Counted from the first letter of the stretch, positions 41,552-50,163 are shown. The stretch is 64,000 nt of DNA from an uncultured bacterium (GCA_937983075.1 CALKAQ010000062.1:47204-111203), one strand, 5' to 3'. The notes: a model not told the origin generated them from the sequence alone. Numbers and translations are program-made.

Positions 41552-43117
41552 TTAGGATGCCTCCTTGGAAGGTTCCCCCGTTATATCCACAAGCCCCGGC
41601 AAAGTCACCGTAAACGTAGACCCCTTGCCTAATACCGATGTCACTGAAATCTCGCCGCCATGCAAGTCTACATAACGTTTGGCTACCGTAAGGCCCAGAC
41701 CGATTCCTTCCATTCGTCCGGCCGGCTTGTCCGCGCTTCCGTTCCGCGCGCTGGATGCCCCATGATTGCGCACCCGTTCAAACGGCTCGAAAATCGTTTC
41801 CAATTGATCTGCCGGGATGCCAATGCCCGTGTCGATGACACTTAACCATACCTTGCCATCACCGTTCCTCCCACCGCGCAATGTAATCGAGCCGGCTGTC
41901 GTATATTGAACGGCATTGCCGATCAAATTGATGAACACTTGACGCAGCCTCGTGCGATCTCCTTGAATGTACAGAGCATCGGGCATTTCGTCGTGAAACA
42001 CGATATGGCGTGTCCGAGCAGCAGGACGTACGTGATCCCATGCCTGGCGTGCCAATGCGACGAGGTCGAACGTTTCAACGTGGTTGGGAGCCTCGTCATG
42101 TTCCGACTTAATGAAATGCAAAATGTTTTCAATCAGATCCAGCAAGTGATTGGCTGACGCAAGCATGGCTTCTACGTCTTCACGTTGGGCTTCGGTCAGC
42201 GGTCCATCCACTTCTTCAAGCAGCAATTGCGCGTAGCCGCGCAGCGCATGCAGCGGGGTTTTCCATTCGTGGCTCATCGTTGCCAAAAAATCACTTTTCA
42301 CCTGATCGGCTCTTGCCAGCCGGACATTGGCTCGCTCCAACTGGGCGGTTCTCGATGCGATCGCATCGGCCATGCGGTTGAATTCAACCGCCAACTCTTC
42401 GAGTTCGTCTCCGGTAGCGATGTCGGCTCGTGCCGACTCATCGCCCCTGGCGAGACGTCGCACCGAATCAAGCAGGCGATTCAACGGCCCAAAAACCCTT
42501 CGGTAAAGCCAAGTCGCGACGATCAACCCGGCCAAGCTGAACAGAAGCGCGATCCACATGGTCGTGTGCACGATGTTGCGAATCTGCTCTTGCATCGGTG
42601 CGAGCGACAGTCCAAAGCGTACGTAGCTCGGTCCGCTTTCACCCGAAGGCAACGATGTGAAAAAATCGTAGTAGCGTTCTCCTTCCTTTTCTTTCTCGCG
42701 CACCGAGCTGTCGTCGGCAGGTTCTAATTCCAGTGACGGCAGCCAACCCTCTTCGGCAGATGCCACGACTTGCTCGCCGTCGAGAACCACTTGTACGTAC
42801 AGCGCCTCATCCAGCATCACGCGATTGGCCAGCACGAGAAGGCGCGTTTCGCGTTCCAGAGGATCGGTTAAGGCGTCCGCCGCGAGCACATCTCTGGCAA
42901 GCTGCTTCAACATGATGCGCCCCCGATCTTTGGTGAGCGCATCGAGCGTATCCGCCATTCGATGAGCCGTCAATAACGCAATGCTGGCGCTAAGCACCAC
43001 CGCAAACGTGACGAGTGCGGCGACAAACCGCGTCCGTATCCCCCATGGTCGTTGAAAAAGTGCCGGCCGCACTCGTTTACGCCCGGATAGCTTGTCATGG
43101 TCGCGCATATGCATCAC
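41552..43117 (-). CDS. Membrane sensor histidine kinase
   Basis: A 521-aa kinase. Two membrane helices (FVAALVTFAVVLSASIALLTA near 30-50 and MWIALLFSLAGLIVATWLY near 188-206) flank an extracytoplasmic sensor of about 135 residues. HAMP follows, then HisKA with the H box SHEWKTPLHALRG (unusual Trp-Lys for Leu-Arg), and HATPase_c with N box LIGNAVQYT, G1 DTGIGIP and G2 GIGLGLTVAK. The start is GTG 43117 or one of three closely following ATGs; none has a strong ribosome binding site. Confidence 0.9.
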   Translation of the reverse strand: MMHMRDHDKLSGRKRVRPALFQRPWGIRTRFVAALVTFAVVLSASIALLTAHRMADTLDALTKDRGRIMLKQLARDVLAADALTDPLERETRLLVLANRVMLDEALYVQVVLDGEQVVASAEEGWLPSLELEPADDSSVREKEKEGERYYDFFTSLPSGESGPSYVRFGLSLAPMQEQIRNIVHTTMWIALLFSLAGLIVATWLYRRVFGPLNRLLDSVRRLARGDESARADIATGDELEELAVEFNRMADAIASRTAQLERANVRLARADQVKSDFLATMSHEWKTPLHALRGYAQLLLEEVDGPLTEAQREDVEAMLASANHLLDLIENILHFIKSEHDEAPNHVETFDLVALARQAWDHVRPAARTRHIVFHDEMPDALYIQGDRTRLRQVFINLIGNAVQYTTAGSITLRGGRNGDGKVWLSVIDTGIGIPADQLETIFEPFERVRNHGASSARNGSADKPAGRMEGIGLGLTVAKRYVDLHGGEISVTSVLGKGSTFTVTLPGLVDITGEPSKEAS

Positions 43118-43204
43118 TACGTCGTTGCCGCAAATTCATGGAAGGAAACACCCCTCGAACACCAAATTTGCTTTTAAAGGGGGGGAATGAACGGAGAGAT
43201 AGGC

Positions 43205-43894
43205 ATGCAGCAAATGAAAGCTTTAAAAGCGGTGAGCGCCGTGTTGAACAAGATCAAAAACGCCCGTGGCCGATACATCAGCGTCTTGGCAATCTTCGCC
43301 TGCTTAATGACGACGATGCACCCCTTGCCGGCAAGAGCAAACCATTCGGCTTCGGCAACGCCTCCTCCGACGCAGGTGATTACCGAAAACGAAGGCCCTG
43401 CAAAGGCACAAGCGACACAAGCTGCAATCGAACGGCAACCCCGCTTTTTATACAGTGTATCAAAGGATTGTACATTGGCATGCTTGGCTAAACACCTCAA
43501 TTTGCCTGTCACACGCTTAATGACCTACAATAAGGGATCTTATTACACAAGTGATCACGTGTCCGCAGGCACGCAGCTGTTCATTCCGATTCGGTTTCCC
43601 TTGCACCCCGATATGACGGTTCTTAAAGTCGACGTACGAGAGCACCGTTACGTAGCGGCCTACGGATTTCCTGTTTCATTTTCGCAAGTTGCGGAAATCC
43701 AAGCGTGGTATGAAAAGCAATTGCTCGCCTACGGCTACGAAATCATCAGCGGCCAAAACAACGGTGCCGTTCATTTTAGCGGCGGTTGGGTCGCTCGCGG
43801 CACCGTTGAGTTCTCACCTGGTGATGATGCGCATCCGACGTTGATTGATGTCGCCCTCGTCATTGACGAAAATTTCGACAGCTATCGGCATTGA
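43205..43894 (+). CDS. Secreted protein with degenerate LysM domain
   Basis: A 229-aa protein with an N-terminal membrane/signal segment (YISVLAIFACLMTTMHPLPARA). A LysM-like module near residues 85-135 follows (YSVSKDCTLACLAKHLNLPVTRLMTYNKGS...GTQLFIPI), then an unrecognised 95-residue domain. The LysM carries two extra cysteines (KDCTLACL) that could form a disulfide. ATG 43205 has GGAGAGATAGGC upstream; an ATG at 43187 is too close to its G run. It is divergent from the two-component system and could be its target, by position only. Confidence 0.65.
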   Translation: MQQMKALKAVSAVLNKIKNARGRYISVLAIFACLMTTMHPLPARANHSASATPPPTQVITENEGPAKAQATQAAIERQPRFLYSVSKDCTLACLAKHLNLPVTRLMTYNKGSYYTSDHVSAGTQLFIPIRFPLHPDMTVLKVDVREHRYVAAYGFPVSFSQVAEIQAWYEKQLLAYGYEIISGQNNGAVHFSGGWVARGTVEFSPGDDAHPTLIDVALVIDENFDSYRH

Positions 43895-43923
43895 GCCGCA
43901 GGGACTAGACGAGACATACGTCA

Positions 43924-43957
43924 ACGAAGCGAAGCGGCCTAAGCCGCTCCGCTTCGT
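43924..43957. terminator. Long hairpin between convergent genes, possible bidirectional terminator
   Basis: ACGAAGCG-A-AGCGGC pairs with GCCGCT-C-CGCTTCGT around a CTAA loop, between the LysM gene (+) and the lipoprotein gene (-). The stem is 14 bp with one mismatch. T runs are absent, so termination strength is uncertain. Confidence 0.55.
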
Positions 43958-43963
43958 CTTCGT

Positions 43964-44236
43964 TCATGGAAGGTCGTATGGCAGGTTGTCGTCTTCCGCT
44001 TCGTCTTCCGGCGCCGACACTTCGTTAGGCGATTCAGCACCAGGTAGTTCGTTATCGGCCTCATCCGATGGCGGGGGTTCAATTGCAGAAGGGGGGATGC
44101 TGTTTTCCATCAAACTTTCAGGTTCAGCGGGGCCCAGGTCCTCATCCTTCGCCCCACAGCCTGCCGCAACGACTGCAGCGACCAACAACAGCACAACTGG
44201 TGCGATTGCCCGCTGCTGCTTCAACCTTCGCATCAC
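43964..44236 (-). CDS. Small acidic lipoprotein
   Basis: A protein of about 90 aa with a basic N-terminus (MRRLKQQR), a hydrophobic stretch (APVVLLLVAAVVAAGC) ending in a lipobox (VAAGC), and an acidic Pro/Glu/Asp/Ser-rich mature part with no fold signature. It would be lipid-anchored outside the membrane. The start is GTG 44236 (AAGGGG nine bases upstream) or the next ATG. It follows another secreted-protein gene on the same strand. Confidence 0.6.
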   Translation of the reverse strand: MMRRLKQQRAIAPVVLLLVAAVVAAGCGAKDEDLGPAEPESLMENSIPPSAIEPPPSDEADNELPGAESPNEVSAPEDEAEDDNLPYDLP

Positions 44237-44306
44237 TGAGATCATCCCCTTGCATCATCAGGTATGCCTCACGCATGCCCTGCCGTCGCCCTGCCCATCC
44301 GTTGCT

Positions 44307-44906
44307 TCAGGCGTCTGTTGGGTCAGCAATCAGGTCTTGCAACAGCTTCAGCGCTTCGGTGATTTGCCTTTCGGCTGCCGTCAACACTTCACCGTCCACG
44401 TCTTCCTGCAGGAGCAAGTTCCTGGCAAGGAGCAACCGTAAGAGCGCCTCGGTTTCAGCGGTTTCGTCGCCTTCTTCAACAAGCGCCGCGAGATCAACGT
44501 CGGCAAAGTCTTCCTTCTTTGCGCCCGCGATCGCTTCGACATAAGCAATAGCCCCTTCACCGTATTTGATCGATGCCAGGGCGTATTCTTCGTCAAAATG
44601 TTCGTCTTCCGGACCTACCAGAAGGTTCACGACATACGCCGCAATGACCGACCATTCAGCAGGGGCGGCCTCTGCCAAGACTTCCTCGCGCAATTCCATT
44701 TGCGCCAGAGTGAGAAGTTTGACCGAGGCTTCCAATGGGTTGACCGCTTCGGCCTCCATCATAGTTGCCAACTCGTCAATGATTTCGAGCTGCTCAACAT
44801 CATACTCTGCCGCGATCGCGTTCAAGGAGCCAATCGGGCCGAGAAGCGATGCGCTTACAAGTGCTAGTGCGATGACGGGTACGAACCGACGCTGCATGAG
44901 AGTCAT
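44307..44906 (-). CDS. Secreted acidic helical protein
   Basis: A 199-aa protein with a signal peptide (RRFVPVIALALVSASLLGPIGSLNAIAAEY, AxA-type cleavage near residue 33). The mature part is acidic and strongly helical, rich in Ala, Glu and Leu (EQLEIIDELATMMEAEA, TAETEALLRLLLARNLLLQ). It has no recognised domain. ATG 44906 follows AGGAGGAAAAGCC. It may form an operon with the lipoprotein gene 70 bp downstream. Confidence 0.65.
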   Translation of the reverse strand: MTLMQRRFVPVIALALVSASLLGPIGSLNAIAAEYDVEQLEIIDELATMMEAEAVNPLEASVKLLTLAQMELREEVLAEAAPAEWSVIAAYVVNLLVGPEDEHFDEEYALASIKYGEGAIAYVEAIAGAKKEDFADVDLAALVEEGDETAETEALLRLLLARNLLLQEDVDGEVLTAAERQITEALKLLQDLIADPTDA

Positions 44907-45063
44907 GGCTTTTCCTCCTTCTACGGTCTCTATGCCCATGGTGTACATCGGTGGGCGATGCGTTCCTGCGACGGCAGCGCTGGAGCATGCTCTCCGATGC
45001 CATCGTAAAGCTCTTGGCGTTCCGGCACCATAGAAGGCGGGTCATAAAACAGTGGAAAATAGG

Positions 45064-46896
45064 TCAAAAGAACACGGCCCGAATCAAGAGGATGCTCGCC
45101 GTCATGACCACAAAGAACAAGGGAAGGCCAACCCGTACGAAATCGACAAACCGATAGTTGCCCGGCCCTATCACCAATGCGTTCACCGGCGACGAAACCG
45201 GCGTGATGAAGGCAGCCGACGCAGCGAGCGCGACCGTCATGCCAAACGCTTGCGGCGGCAATCCGAGTTCAGTGGCAAGCGCAATAGCAACGGGTGCCAT
45301 CAGTACAGCGGTTGCCGTGTTCGATATAAAGAGACCGAGAATGGCGGTAACGGCATACACCGCAATCAGCATGATCATGGGATCGGCATCGCCCATGGCG
45401 CCAAGGAGCGCCTGCACCGCCAAATCGACGCCTCCGGTATTTTGCAATGCGATCGAAAACGGCAGCATACCGACGATTAAAAACAGCGTGGGCCACTGAA
45501 TCGCTCGATACACCGTATTGATGTCGATACAGCGGAAAAGTCCGAGCAGCAGGCACCCGATGAGCGCGGCTTGCACGTTTGGCACAGCTCCTGTCACCAT
45601 CAATGCGATGACAACCGCCAAGGACGCGATCGCCAAAGGAGCCCGCGCCGGCAATGCAATGACATCGTCCAGCTCAGCAGGCATATTGAGCACGATGATT
45701 TCCCGTGGGTCGGACCGCAACCGCTTAATCGCCTTCCATGGCCCGGCTACGAGCAGCGTGTCTCCGAGCCGAAACACCACATCCTGCAGCGATTCGGTTA
45801 TGGGGGTTTTGCCCCGCTTGATCCCGACAATGGAGAGCTTATAAGTAGTGCGAAAACCTGCAGTGATCGCGGTTTTCCCAATCAAGCCCGATTCAGCCGG
45901 AATTATGAGTTCAACCATGCCCACGGTTTGCGAGGCGTCCGTCAAATAATCATCCGACATGGGCAATTCGAATAGGTCGAAACGTTGACACAGACCGTCC
46001 AAACCCGCAGGTGGCTCCTTGAAATCGACGAAAAGGACATCACCTGCTTCCAACACGGTTTCTGCCGACGGCTCCACAATTTGCGCAGCAAAACGGCGTT
46101 GTCGTTCGATGGCGAGGACATTCATGCCGTGCTCTGAGCGAAGCTGCAGTTCTCTCAGCCGCTTCCCTACCCAAGGTGATCTCACACCAATGCGGAGGCG
46201 GTATTCCCGCCCGGTGAGGCCATATTCCTCTACCCATTGTGATAAGCGAGGCTTTCGAGCCTTTTCCTTCGTTTCTTCCGCCGGCTTCCTCCGAGAGAGC
46301 CAGTGGCGGGTCATAATCATGTAAATTACGGCAACGATGAGAATCGGCACACCAAATACGGTGAACGAAAAAAACTGAAAGCCTTCGTATCCGGCACGTA
46401 CCAGTTGGCTATGCACAACAAGATTCGGCGGTGTTCCGATGAGTGTCATCATCCCGCTAATCAACGCACCCACACTGAGGGGCATCATCAACTTTCCCGG
46501 AGCGATGCCGGTGTTTCGGGCGATACGCAACACCGCCGGAATAAAAATGGCGACGACACCGGTTGAACTCATCACGGACCCGATGGTGGCGACAACTACC
46601 ATCAAAAATGCGATCAACCGCGTTTCGCTGTTCCCAGCACGCCGCACCAAAGCATCGCCAAGCCGCTGGGCGACGCCTGTACGCACAAGCCCTTCCCCGA
46701 TCACAAACAGGGCGCCAATGAGCACGATATTTGGATCGCTCAATCCGGAGAGGGCATCGGAAACGGAAATCACCCCGGTGAGCGGCAGCAAAGTCATCAT
46801 GATCAGGGCCACTGCGTCCATGCGCGGCCGATTCAACATAAACATGACGATGGTTGCCGTCAGAAGCAGTGAAACAATAGCGAGTTCCCAAGTCAT
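45064..46896 (-). CDS. SLC13/DASS-family transporter with two TrkA-C domains
   Basis: A 610-aa transporter with the layout of the SLC13-type permeases annotated as sulfate or anion carriers. The first membrane half (residues 1-205) has the SNA-like GTPPNLVVHSQLV motif. Two cytosolic TrkA_C domains follow (about 215-390: ELQLRSEHGMNVLAIERQ and GKTAITAGFRTTYKLSIVGI). The second membrane half has SNTATAVLMAPVAIALA and a closing TPVSSPVNALVIGPGNY. The substrate is probably an inorganic anion or dicarboxylate; this cannot be resolved. The start is ATG 46896 or TTG 46899. Confidence 0.85.
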   Translation of the reverse strand: MTWELAIVSLLLTATIVMFMLNRPRMDAVALIMMTLLPLTGVISVSDALSGLSDPNIVLIGALFVIGEGLVRTGVAQRLGDALVRRAGNSETRLIAFLMVVVATIGSVMSSTGVVAIFIPAVLRIARNTGIAPGKLMMPLSVGALISGMMTLIGTPPNLVVHSQLVRAGYEGFQFFSFTVFGVPILIVAVIYMIMTRHWLSRRKPAEETKEKARKPRLSQWVEEYGLTGREYRLRIGVRSPWVGKRLRELQLRSEHGMNVLAIERQRRFAAQIVEPSAETVLEAGDVLFVDFKEPPAGLDGLCQRFDLFELPMSDDYLTDASQTVGMVELIIPAESGLIGKTAITAGFRTTYKLSIVGIKRGKTPITESLQDVVFRLGDTLLVAGPWKAIKRLRSDPREIIVLNMPAELDDVIALPARAPLAIASLAVVIALMVTGAVPNVQAALIGCLLLGLFRCIDINTVYRAIQWPTLFLIVGMLPFSIALQNTGGVDLAVQALLGAMGDADPMIMLIAVYAVTAILGLFISNTATAVLMAPVAIALATELGLPPQAFGMTVALAASAAFITPVSSPVNALVIGPGNYRFVDFVRVGLPLFFVVMTASILLIRAVFF

Positions 46897-46982
46897 CAAC
46901 GCTTCAATCGTTCCAATCTTGGCAGCCCTTAGGTGCCGATATTTTGTCCGACATGTGACTTCAATATCTTGTGCCTACACCG

Positions 46983-47378
46983 TTACTGAATGTAAATCCG
47001 GTACGACGTGATTTCTTTTATTTTAGCCTTCTTGCCGAAACCGCTGAATCGATAGACATCGCAATACTCCATGCGGCTGCCGTCTTGCATGATGACTGTA
47101 GCATTTGCCGCAGCCGTATTGCCGTGAGTAATGATATGGTGGATACGCAACTCCGTGGGTTGACCCGCACGATCGTTGGCCATTTGCGCACGAATAGCTT
47201 CGATGCCAACATGGCGTGGACCGCCGACAACAACCCTCACGGCTTCGTCAGCCAGTTGGTCAAGGAACTTCTGTCCGCGATCTCCCCAGTAATCAATGCT
47301 TATTTCCTTTATCAGCAACTTTTTCGGAGCGTTCCCGCAATCTTCGACGCACTCAACTAGCAACGATTTCGCCTCCAT
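46983..47378 (-). CDS. NTF2/SnoaL-like small protein
   Basis: A 131-aa protein with the NTF2-like cone fold pattern: helix (KFLDQLADEAVRVVVGG), a loop, then strands ELRIHHIITHGNTAAANATVIMQDGSRMEYCDVYRFSG and a final KIKEITSYRIYI. Such proteins often act as small isomerases or polyketide cyclases, or are simply binding modules. It lies upstream of the SLC13-type gene by about 85 bp and downstream of the P-loop kinase by 15 bp, so it is probably cotranscribed with the latter. Confidence 0.75.
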   Translation of the reverse strand: MEAKSLLVECVEDCGNAPKKLLIKEISIDYWGDRGQKFLDQLADEAVRVVVGGPRHVGIEAIRAQMANDRAGQPTELRIHHIITHGNTAAANATVIMQDGSRMEYCDVYRFSGFGKKAKIKEITSYRIYIQ

Positions 47379-47393
47379 ATATTAGGACAAGCG

Positions 47394-47918
47394 CTACACC
47401 TCAGCCAGCTCTTTCTGTGCGATAATCATGTCAACCACATCAGCCACCGAATGTTCCGAGTTGTCTATCCACAAACCGATGTTCTGGAGTTCGGCGCGAA
47501 TAATTTCGTCAAGATGAGCCCATAGATGCGCCACGGTCTTCTCCGGCCGATTTTTATCCCTTTGCAAGGCAACTTCAACCGGGGGACCGAGGGTGACCAG
47601 ACGAACTTTATAACCGTCAAGGTGTCGTCGGTACTCTTCTACACGATCCCGACTGACAACGACGTAATCAAGTACGGGAGTGAAGCCGTCTTGTGCAAAT
47701 GATTGAGCGAGCAGACACTGGTTGCGCACATTCAGATGAATTTGGCGCTCCGCTTCGTCATCCGGTTCTCCTCCGGGCCAAACACCTCCTGTCACAATGA
47801 ATTCTTGCAAGCGATCTCCTTCAATATGAACACCTTTCTCAAAACGAGCAGCCAGTGCGTGAGCTGTCGTCGATTTGCCTGAACCTGGAATGCCATTGAT
47901 GATCCAAACGTCTCTCAT
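47394..47918 (-). CDS. P-loop kinase of the AAA_33/zeta-like group
   Basis: A 174-aa P-loop protein: Walker A NGIPGSGKSTTAHALA near residue 8, HIEGDRLQEFIVTGG, and a DREx-type lid LQRDKNRPEKTVAHL. Chloramphenicol phosphotransferase-like and zeta-toxin-like small-molecule kinases have this layout. There is no adjacent antitoxin gene, and its neighbour is an NTF2-like gene. The substrate is unknown. ATG start. Upstream (47919-48251, 333 bp) only a doubtful 35-codon frame is seen. Confidence 0.75.
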   Translation of the reverse strand: MRDVWIINGIPGSGKSTTAHALAARFEKGVHIEGDRLQEFIVTGGVWPGGEPDDEAERQIHLNVRNQCLLAQSFAQDGFTPVLDYVVVSRDRVEEYRRHLDGYKVRLVTLGPPVEVALQRDKNRPEKTVAHLWAHLDEIIRAELQNIGLWIDNSEHSVADVVDMIIAQKELAEV

Positions 47919-48116
47919 CGAACAATTACCCCCCTACACAGAAGAAGCGCCCTCGGCCGTTCGCCCAACGTCTTGATACACAAGCGTTCCTGACTATGCT
48001 TCCGCTTTTCGCCCCATATTTTTGGATACCCTTTATAAAATCATCCGGCACATACTTTGATCAAGGTGAGGTCTGTGGTTCGATTCACTTGTACAATAAG
48101 CTGGGAAGGTGAAGGA

Positions 48117-48224
48117 ATGGGGAAGGTTTTGAACTTGTTGCGGCGCTATTGGCTATTTAGGATAATCAAGCCCATGGCAAAGCAGGCGGCACACATGATG
48201 AGCGCCCCTTTCTTTGCCGATTGA
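48117..48224 (+). CDS. Possible 35-aa basic peptide
   Basis: A short frame beginning MGKVLNLLRRYWLFRIIKP, preceded by GGAAGGTGAAGGA directly upstream of the ATG and by a TACAAT box about 25 bp further up. The first 20 residues would form a basic amphipathic helix that could lie on a membrane. It faces the TIR gene tail-to-tail. It is the only candidate gene in the 333-bp gap 47919-48251. Evidence is limited to the ribosome binding site and composition. Confidence 0.3.
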   Translation: MGKVLNLLRRYWLFRIIKPMAKQAAHMMSAPFFAD

Positions 48225-48251
48225 CTCTGTGCTGATATCGAGCGAAGACGT

Positions 48252-49112
48252 CTAACCCGACATAAGATCGTCCAAAGCCTGATCCAAGGACTCGAGCAGC
48301 TTCTTTTCCTGGAGTTCTGCCCAGGCACGCTGCGCCTGTACCCGCCGCAGGTATTCCCGGTACTTTAAGTTGCTTTTCCGTACATCTTCATGAAGATCTT
48401 TAAGATGGTACCTCGGCACTTCATCCGGCACGCAGTGGATGATGATGTAATTCCCTTCGATCCAAGCGCGGCGCCACCTGGAGTGTCTGGGAAACCGCCG
48501 TTCGGCTTCGAAAATTTGTATCCACTTTTCCGGGGGAGCGGATGAGATTTCCAGATAGACGTGGAAGAGGAGTTTGTCCGGATCGGGACGATACGTCTTG
48601 TCCTTGGCAATCCCGACGATGCGGATGTCTTCGAAATCTTCGAGATGAGAAACATGCGGCGTCCCTTCGGAAGGAACCCACTCCGGCATCTTAAGTGATG
48701 ATTCACACACTGTCATGGCGGGGCAGAGTATTTGCAGCAGTTGTGCCAACGACCGGTCGAAAGCGGAGGGATCTGTGAAGTCGGCGTAGATTCTATCTTT
48801 CAGAAACAAGGGGATGTCACACGGTTCAAGCAAAATGGGAAGCACTTTGATTCGGCGCCCGGCAATTTCCTCGGTGATGGCAAGGAAGAGTTCTTTTTGA
48901 ACCCACCTCGATTGCACCGAGTTGCGTGAGAGGATGACCGCTACGAAATCCACTGTTTCAAATGCCTGGCTTATCCTCTCGATGAGCGAGTCGCCGATCC
49001 CGAGTTCCGCATCATCTATCCAAACATCGACACCGTATTTTTTCAGACTGTCAGCTAGCTTTCGCGCAAAGAACTTGTCCTTCCAACTGTGGCTCAGAAA
49101 CACCGCGGGCAT
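48252..49112 (-). CDS. TIR-domain protein
   Basis: A 286-aa protein. Residues 1 to about 135 form a TIR domain: PAVFLSHSWKDKFFARKLADSLKKYGVDVWIDD, then SLIERISQAFETVDFVAVILSRNSVQSRWVQKELFLA with the conserved Trp and Glu of NAD-cleaving TIRs, and RRIKVLPILLEPCDIP. The rest is an unassigned domain with a beta-rich part (LLFHVYLEISSAPPEKWIQIFEAERRF) and a charged C-terminal helix. Bacterial TIR proteins often act in phage defence or as NADases; no clear sensor or effector partner is adjacent apart from the small ORF upstream. ATG 49112 has AGGGGGA upstream. Confidence 0.85.
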   Translation of the reverse strand: MPAVFLSHSWKDKFFARKLADSLKKYGVDVWIDDAELGIGDSLIERISQAFETVDFVAVILSRNSVQSRWVQKELFLAITEEIAGRRIKVLPILLEPCDIPLFLKDRIYADFTDPSAFDRSLAQLLQILCPAMTVCESSLKMPEWVPSEGTPHVSHLEDFEDIRIVGIAKDKTYRPDPDKLLFHVYLEISSAPPEKWIQIFEAERRFPRHSRWRRAWIEGNYIIIHCVPDEVPRYHLKDLHEDVRKSNLKYREYLRRVQAQRAWAELQEKKLLESLDQALDDLMSG

Positions 49113-49177
49113 TGCTCTTCCCCCTTTGAAAGCCGACGTTAGTCGTATAAAGCCTGCAGGGATTCTCCTTTGCCGTC

Positions 49178-49324
49178 TCACTTGATCGATGACAGCGTCA
49201 CCGCACAGCCTCGCGATGACTTCGACTGTTCCAGCGCGTCAAAACCACCTCCACAAAATCTAAAATTTAAAACAATAGAACCTCCCTTCTCCAACACCAC
49301 TTGTTTAATGAATATTTTTTTCAC
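49178..49324 (-). CDS. Small (48-aa) ORF upstream of the TIR gene
   Basis: This frame opens with GTG, five bases after GGAGG (AAGAAGGAGGCAGGC), and reads MKKIFIKQVVLEKGGSIVLN, then a Cys-Gly-Gly-Gly stretch and a second Cys near residue 40 before stopping. It is on the same strand as the TIR gene and ends 65 bp before its ATG. It has no match I recognise. It could be a regulatory or partner peptide of the TIR protein, a modified peptide, or a relic. The excellent ribosome binding site is the main support. Confidence 0.5.
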   Translation of the reverse strand: MKKIFIKQVVLEKGGSIVLNFRFCGGGFDALEQSKSSRGCAVTLSSIK

Positions 49325-49383
49325 GCCTGCCTCCTTCTTCCTTTCGGACGAGCGACCTAAGATGAATAGTCCAATGGTCCGCC

Positions 49384-49620
49384 TCAGCGCTCTCCACCGA
49401 CTGTCGGGCGAATCAGTCCGAAATACGCCCCAACCGGATCCTGAACAACCGCAAATACGTACTCTCCATCTTCTTCTCGCACCGCTTTGATCACTTCGCC
49501 CCCTTCTTCCTGTACACGCCGCACGCTTTCAGCCAGGTCTCCCACCGTTAAGTAGATGATCCACACCGGCGGTAAGTCGGCATTCACACCCCGCGCATGA
49601 CATATTGCTGCTGCCGCCCA
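49384..49620 (-). pseudogene. Truncated VOC (glyoxalase/bleomycin resistance) gene
   Basis: The frame codes for only the C-terminal half of a VOC domain: VNADLPPVWIIYLTVGDLAESVRRVQEEGGEVI then FAVVQDPVGAYFGLIRP, the usual second betabetabeta unit. Family-like sequence (AAAAICHARG) continues in frame upstream until it meets the DUF4256 stop codon, so the N-terminal half has been lost. A GTG at 49587 could start a 67-aa fragment, but no ribosome binding site is evident. Confidence 0.7.
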
Positions 49621-50163
49621 CTAGACTTTCAACAGACCGCGGAAGCCTCGGCTGGCATAGTAGGATTCAGCGCTGTTGTGGTACACGAAAACCCGGTTGT
49701 AACAACGATCACAAAATAGAGCGCCACCAAGCGTGCGGATGCTCTCAGGCGTTTTCACCCAGCTGGAAGTCTTTCTGTCGAATTCCCCCAGCTTTTGCAA
49801 TTCCCGATATTGCTCTTCCGTGAGCATTTCAATGCCCATCTCAGCCGCCATTTCCATGGCGCTGCCCTCGGGCTTGTGTTTTTTTCGCGCCTCGAGCGCG
49901 GCACGGTCGTAACAAAGGCTCCGTCGGCCCGCCGGACTTTCTGGAGAACAATCGTAAAAGATGAATGCTCCGGACGCTTCATCATAACCAACCACATCGG
50001 GTTCGCCGCCGGTTCGTTCCATTGCCGAAAGTGAGCGGAGCTTTTCCGGCTGTGCCTGCAGCCTTGCTTCCACCGCGCTCCAGTCGATTCCGGGATGACG
50101 ATTCATGTTTTTCTCGAAGCGCTCTTTAAGCGTTTTGATCAGCTCTTCATATGCTGCTTCCAT
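49621..50163 (-). CDS. DUF4256 family protein
   Basis: A 180-aa cytosolic protein matching DUF4256: N-terminal helix with ELIKTLKERFEKNMNRH, then GGEPDVVGYDEASGAFIFYDCSPESPAGRRSLCYD, EMGIEMLTEEQYRELQKLGEFDRKTSSW and GGALFCDRCYNRVFVYHNSAESYYASRGFRGLLKV. A CDRC pair near residue 150 may bind metal. The family has no established function. It may be cotranscribed with the kinase-like gene 37 bp upstream. Confidence 0.88.
   Translation of the reverse strand: MEAAYEELIKTLKERFEKNMNRHPGIDWSAVEARLQAQPEKLRSLSAMERTGGEPDVVGYDEASGAFIFYDCSPESPAGRRSLCYDRAALEARKKHKPEGSAMEMAAEMGIEMLTEEQYRELQKLGEFDRKTSSWVKTPESIRTLGGALFCDRCYNRVFVYHNSAESYYASRGFRGLLKV

Noticed and set aside
47394..47918. P-loop kinase considered as a zeta toxin of a toxin-antitoxin pair
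   Set aside because: No epsilon-like antitoxin gene is adjacent; the neighbour is an NTF2-like protein.
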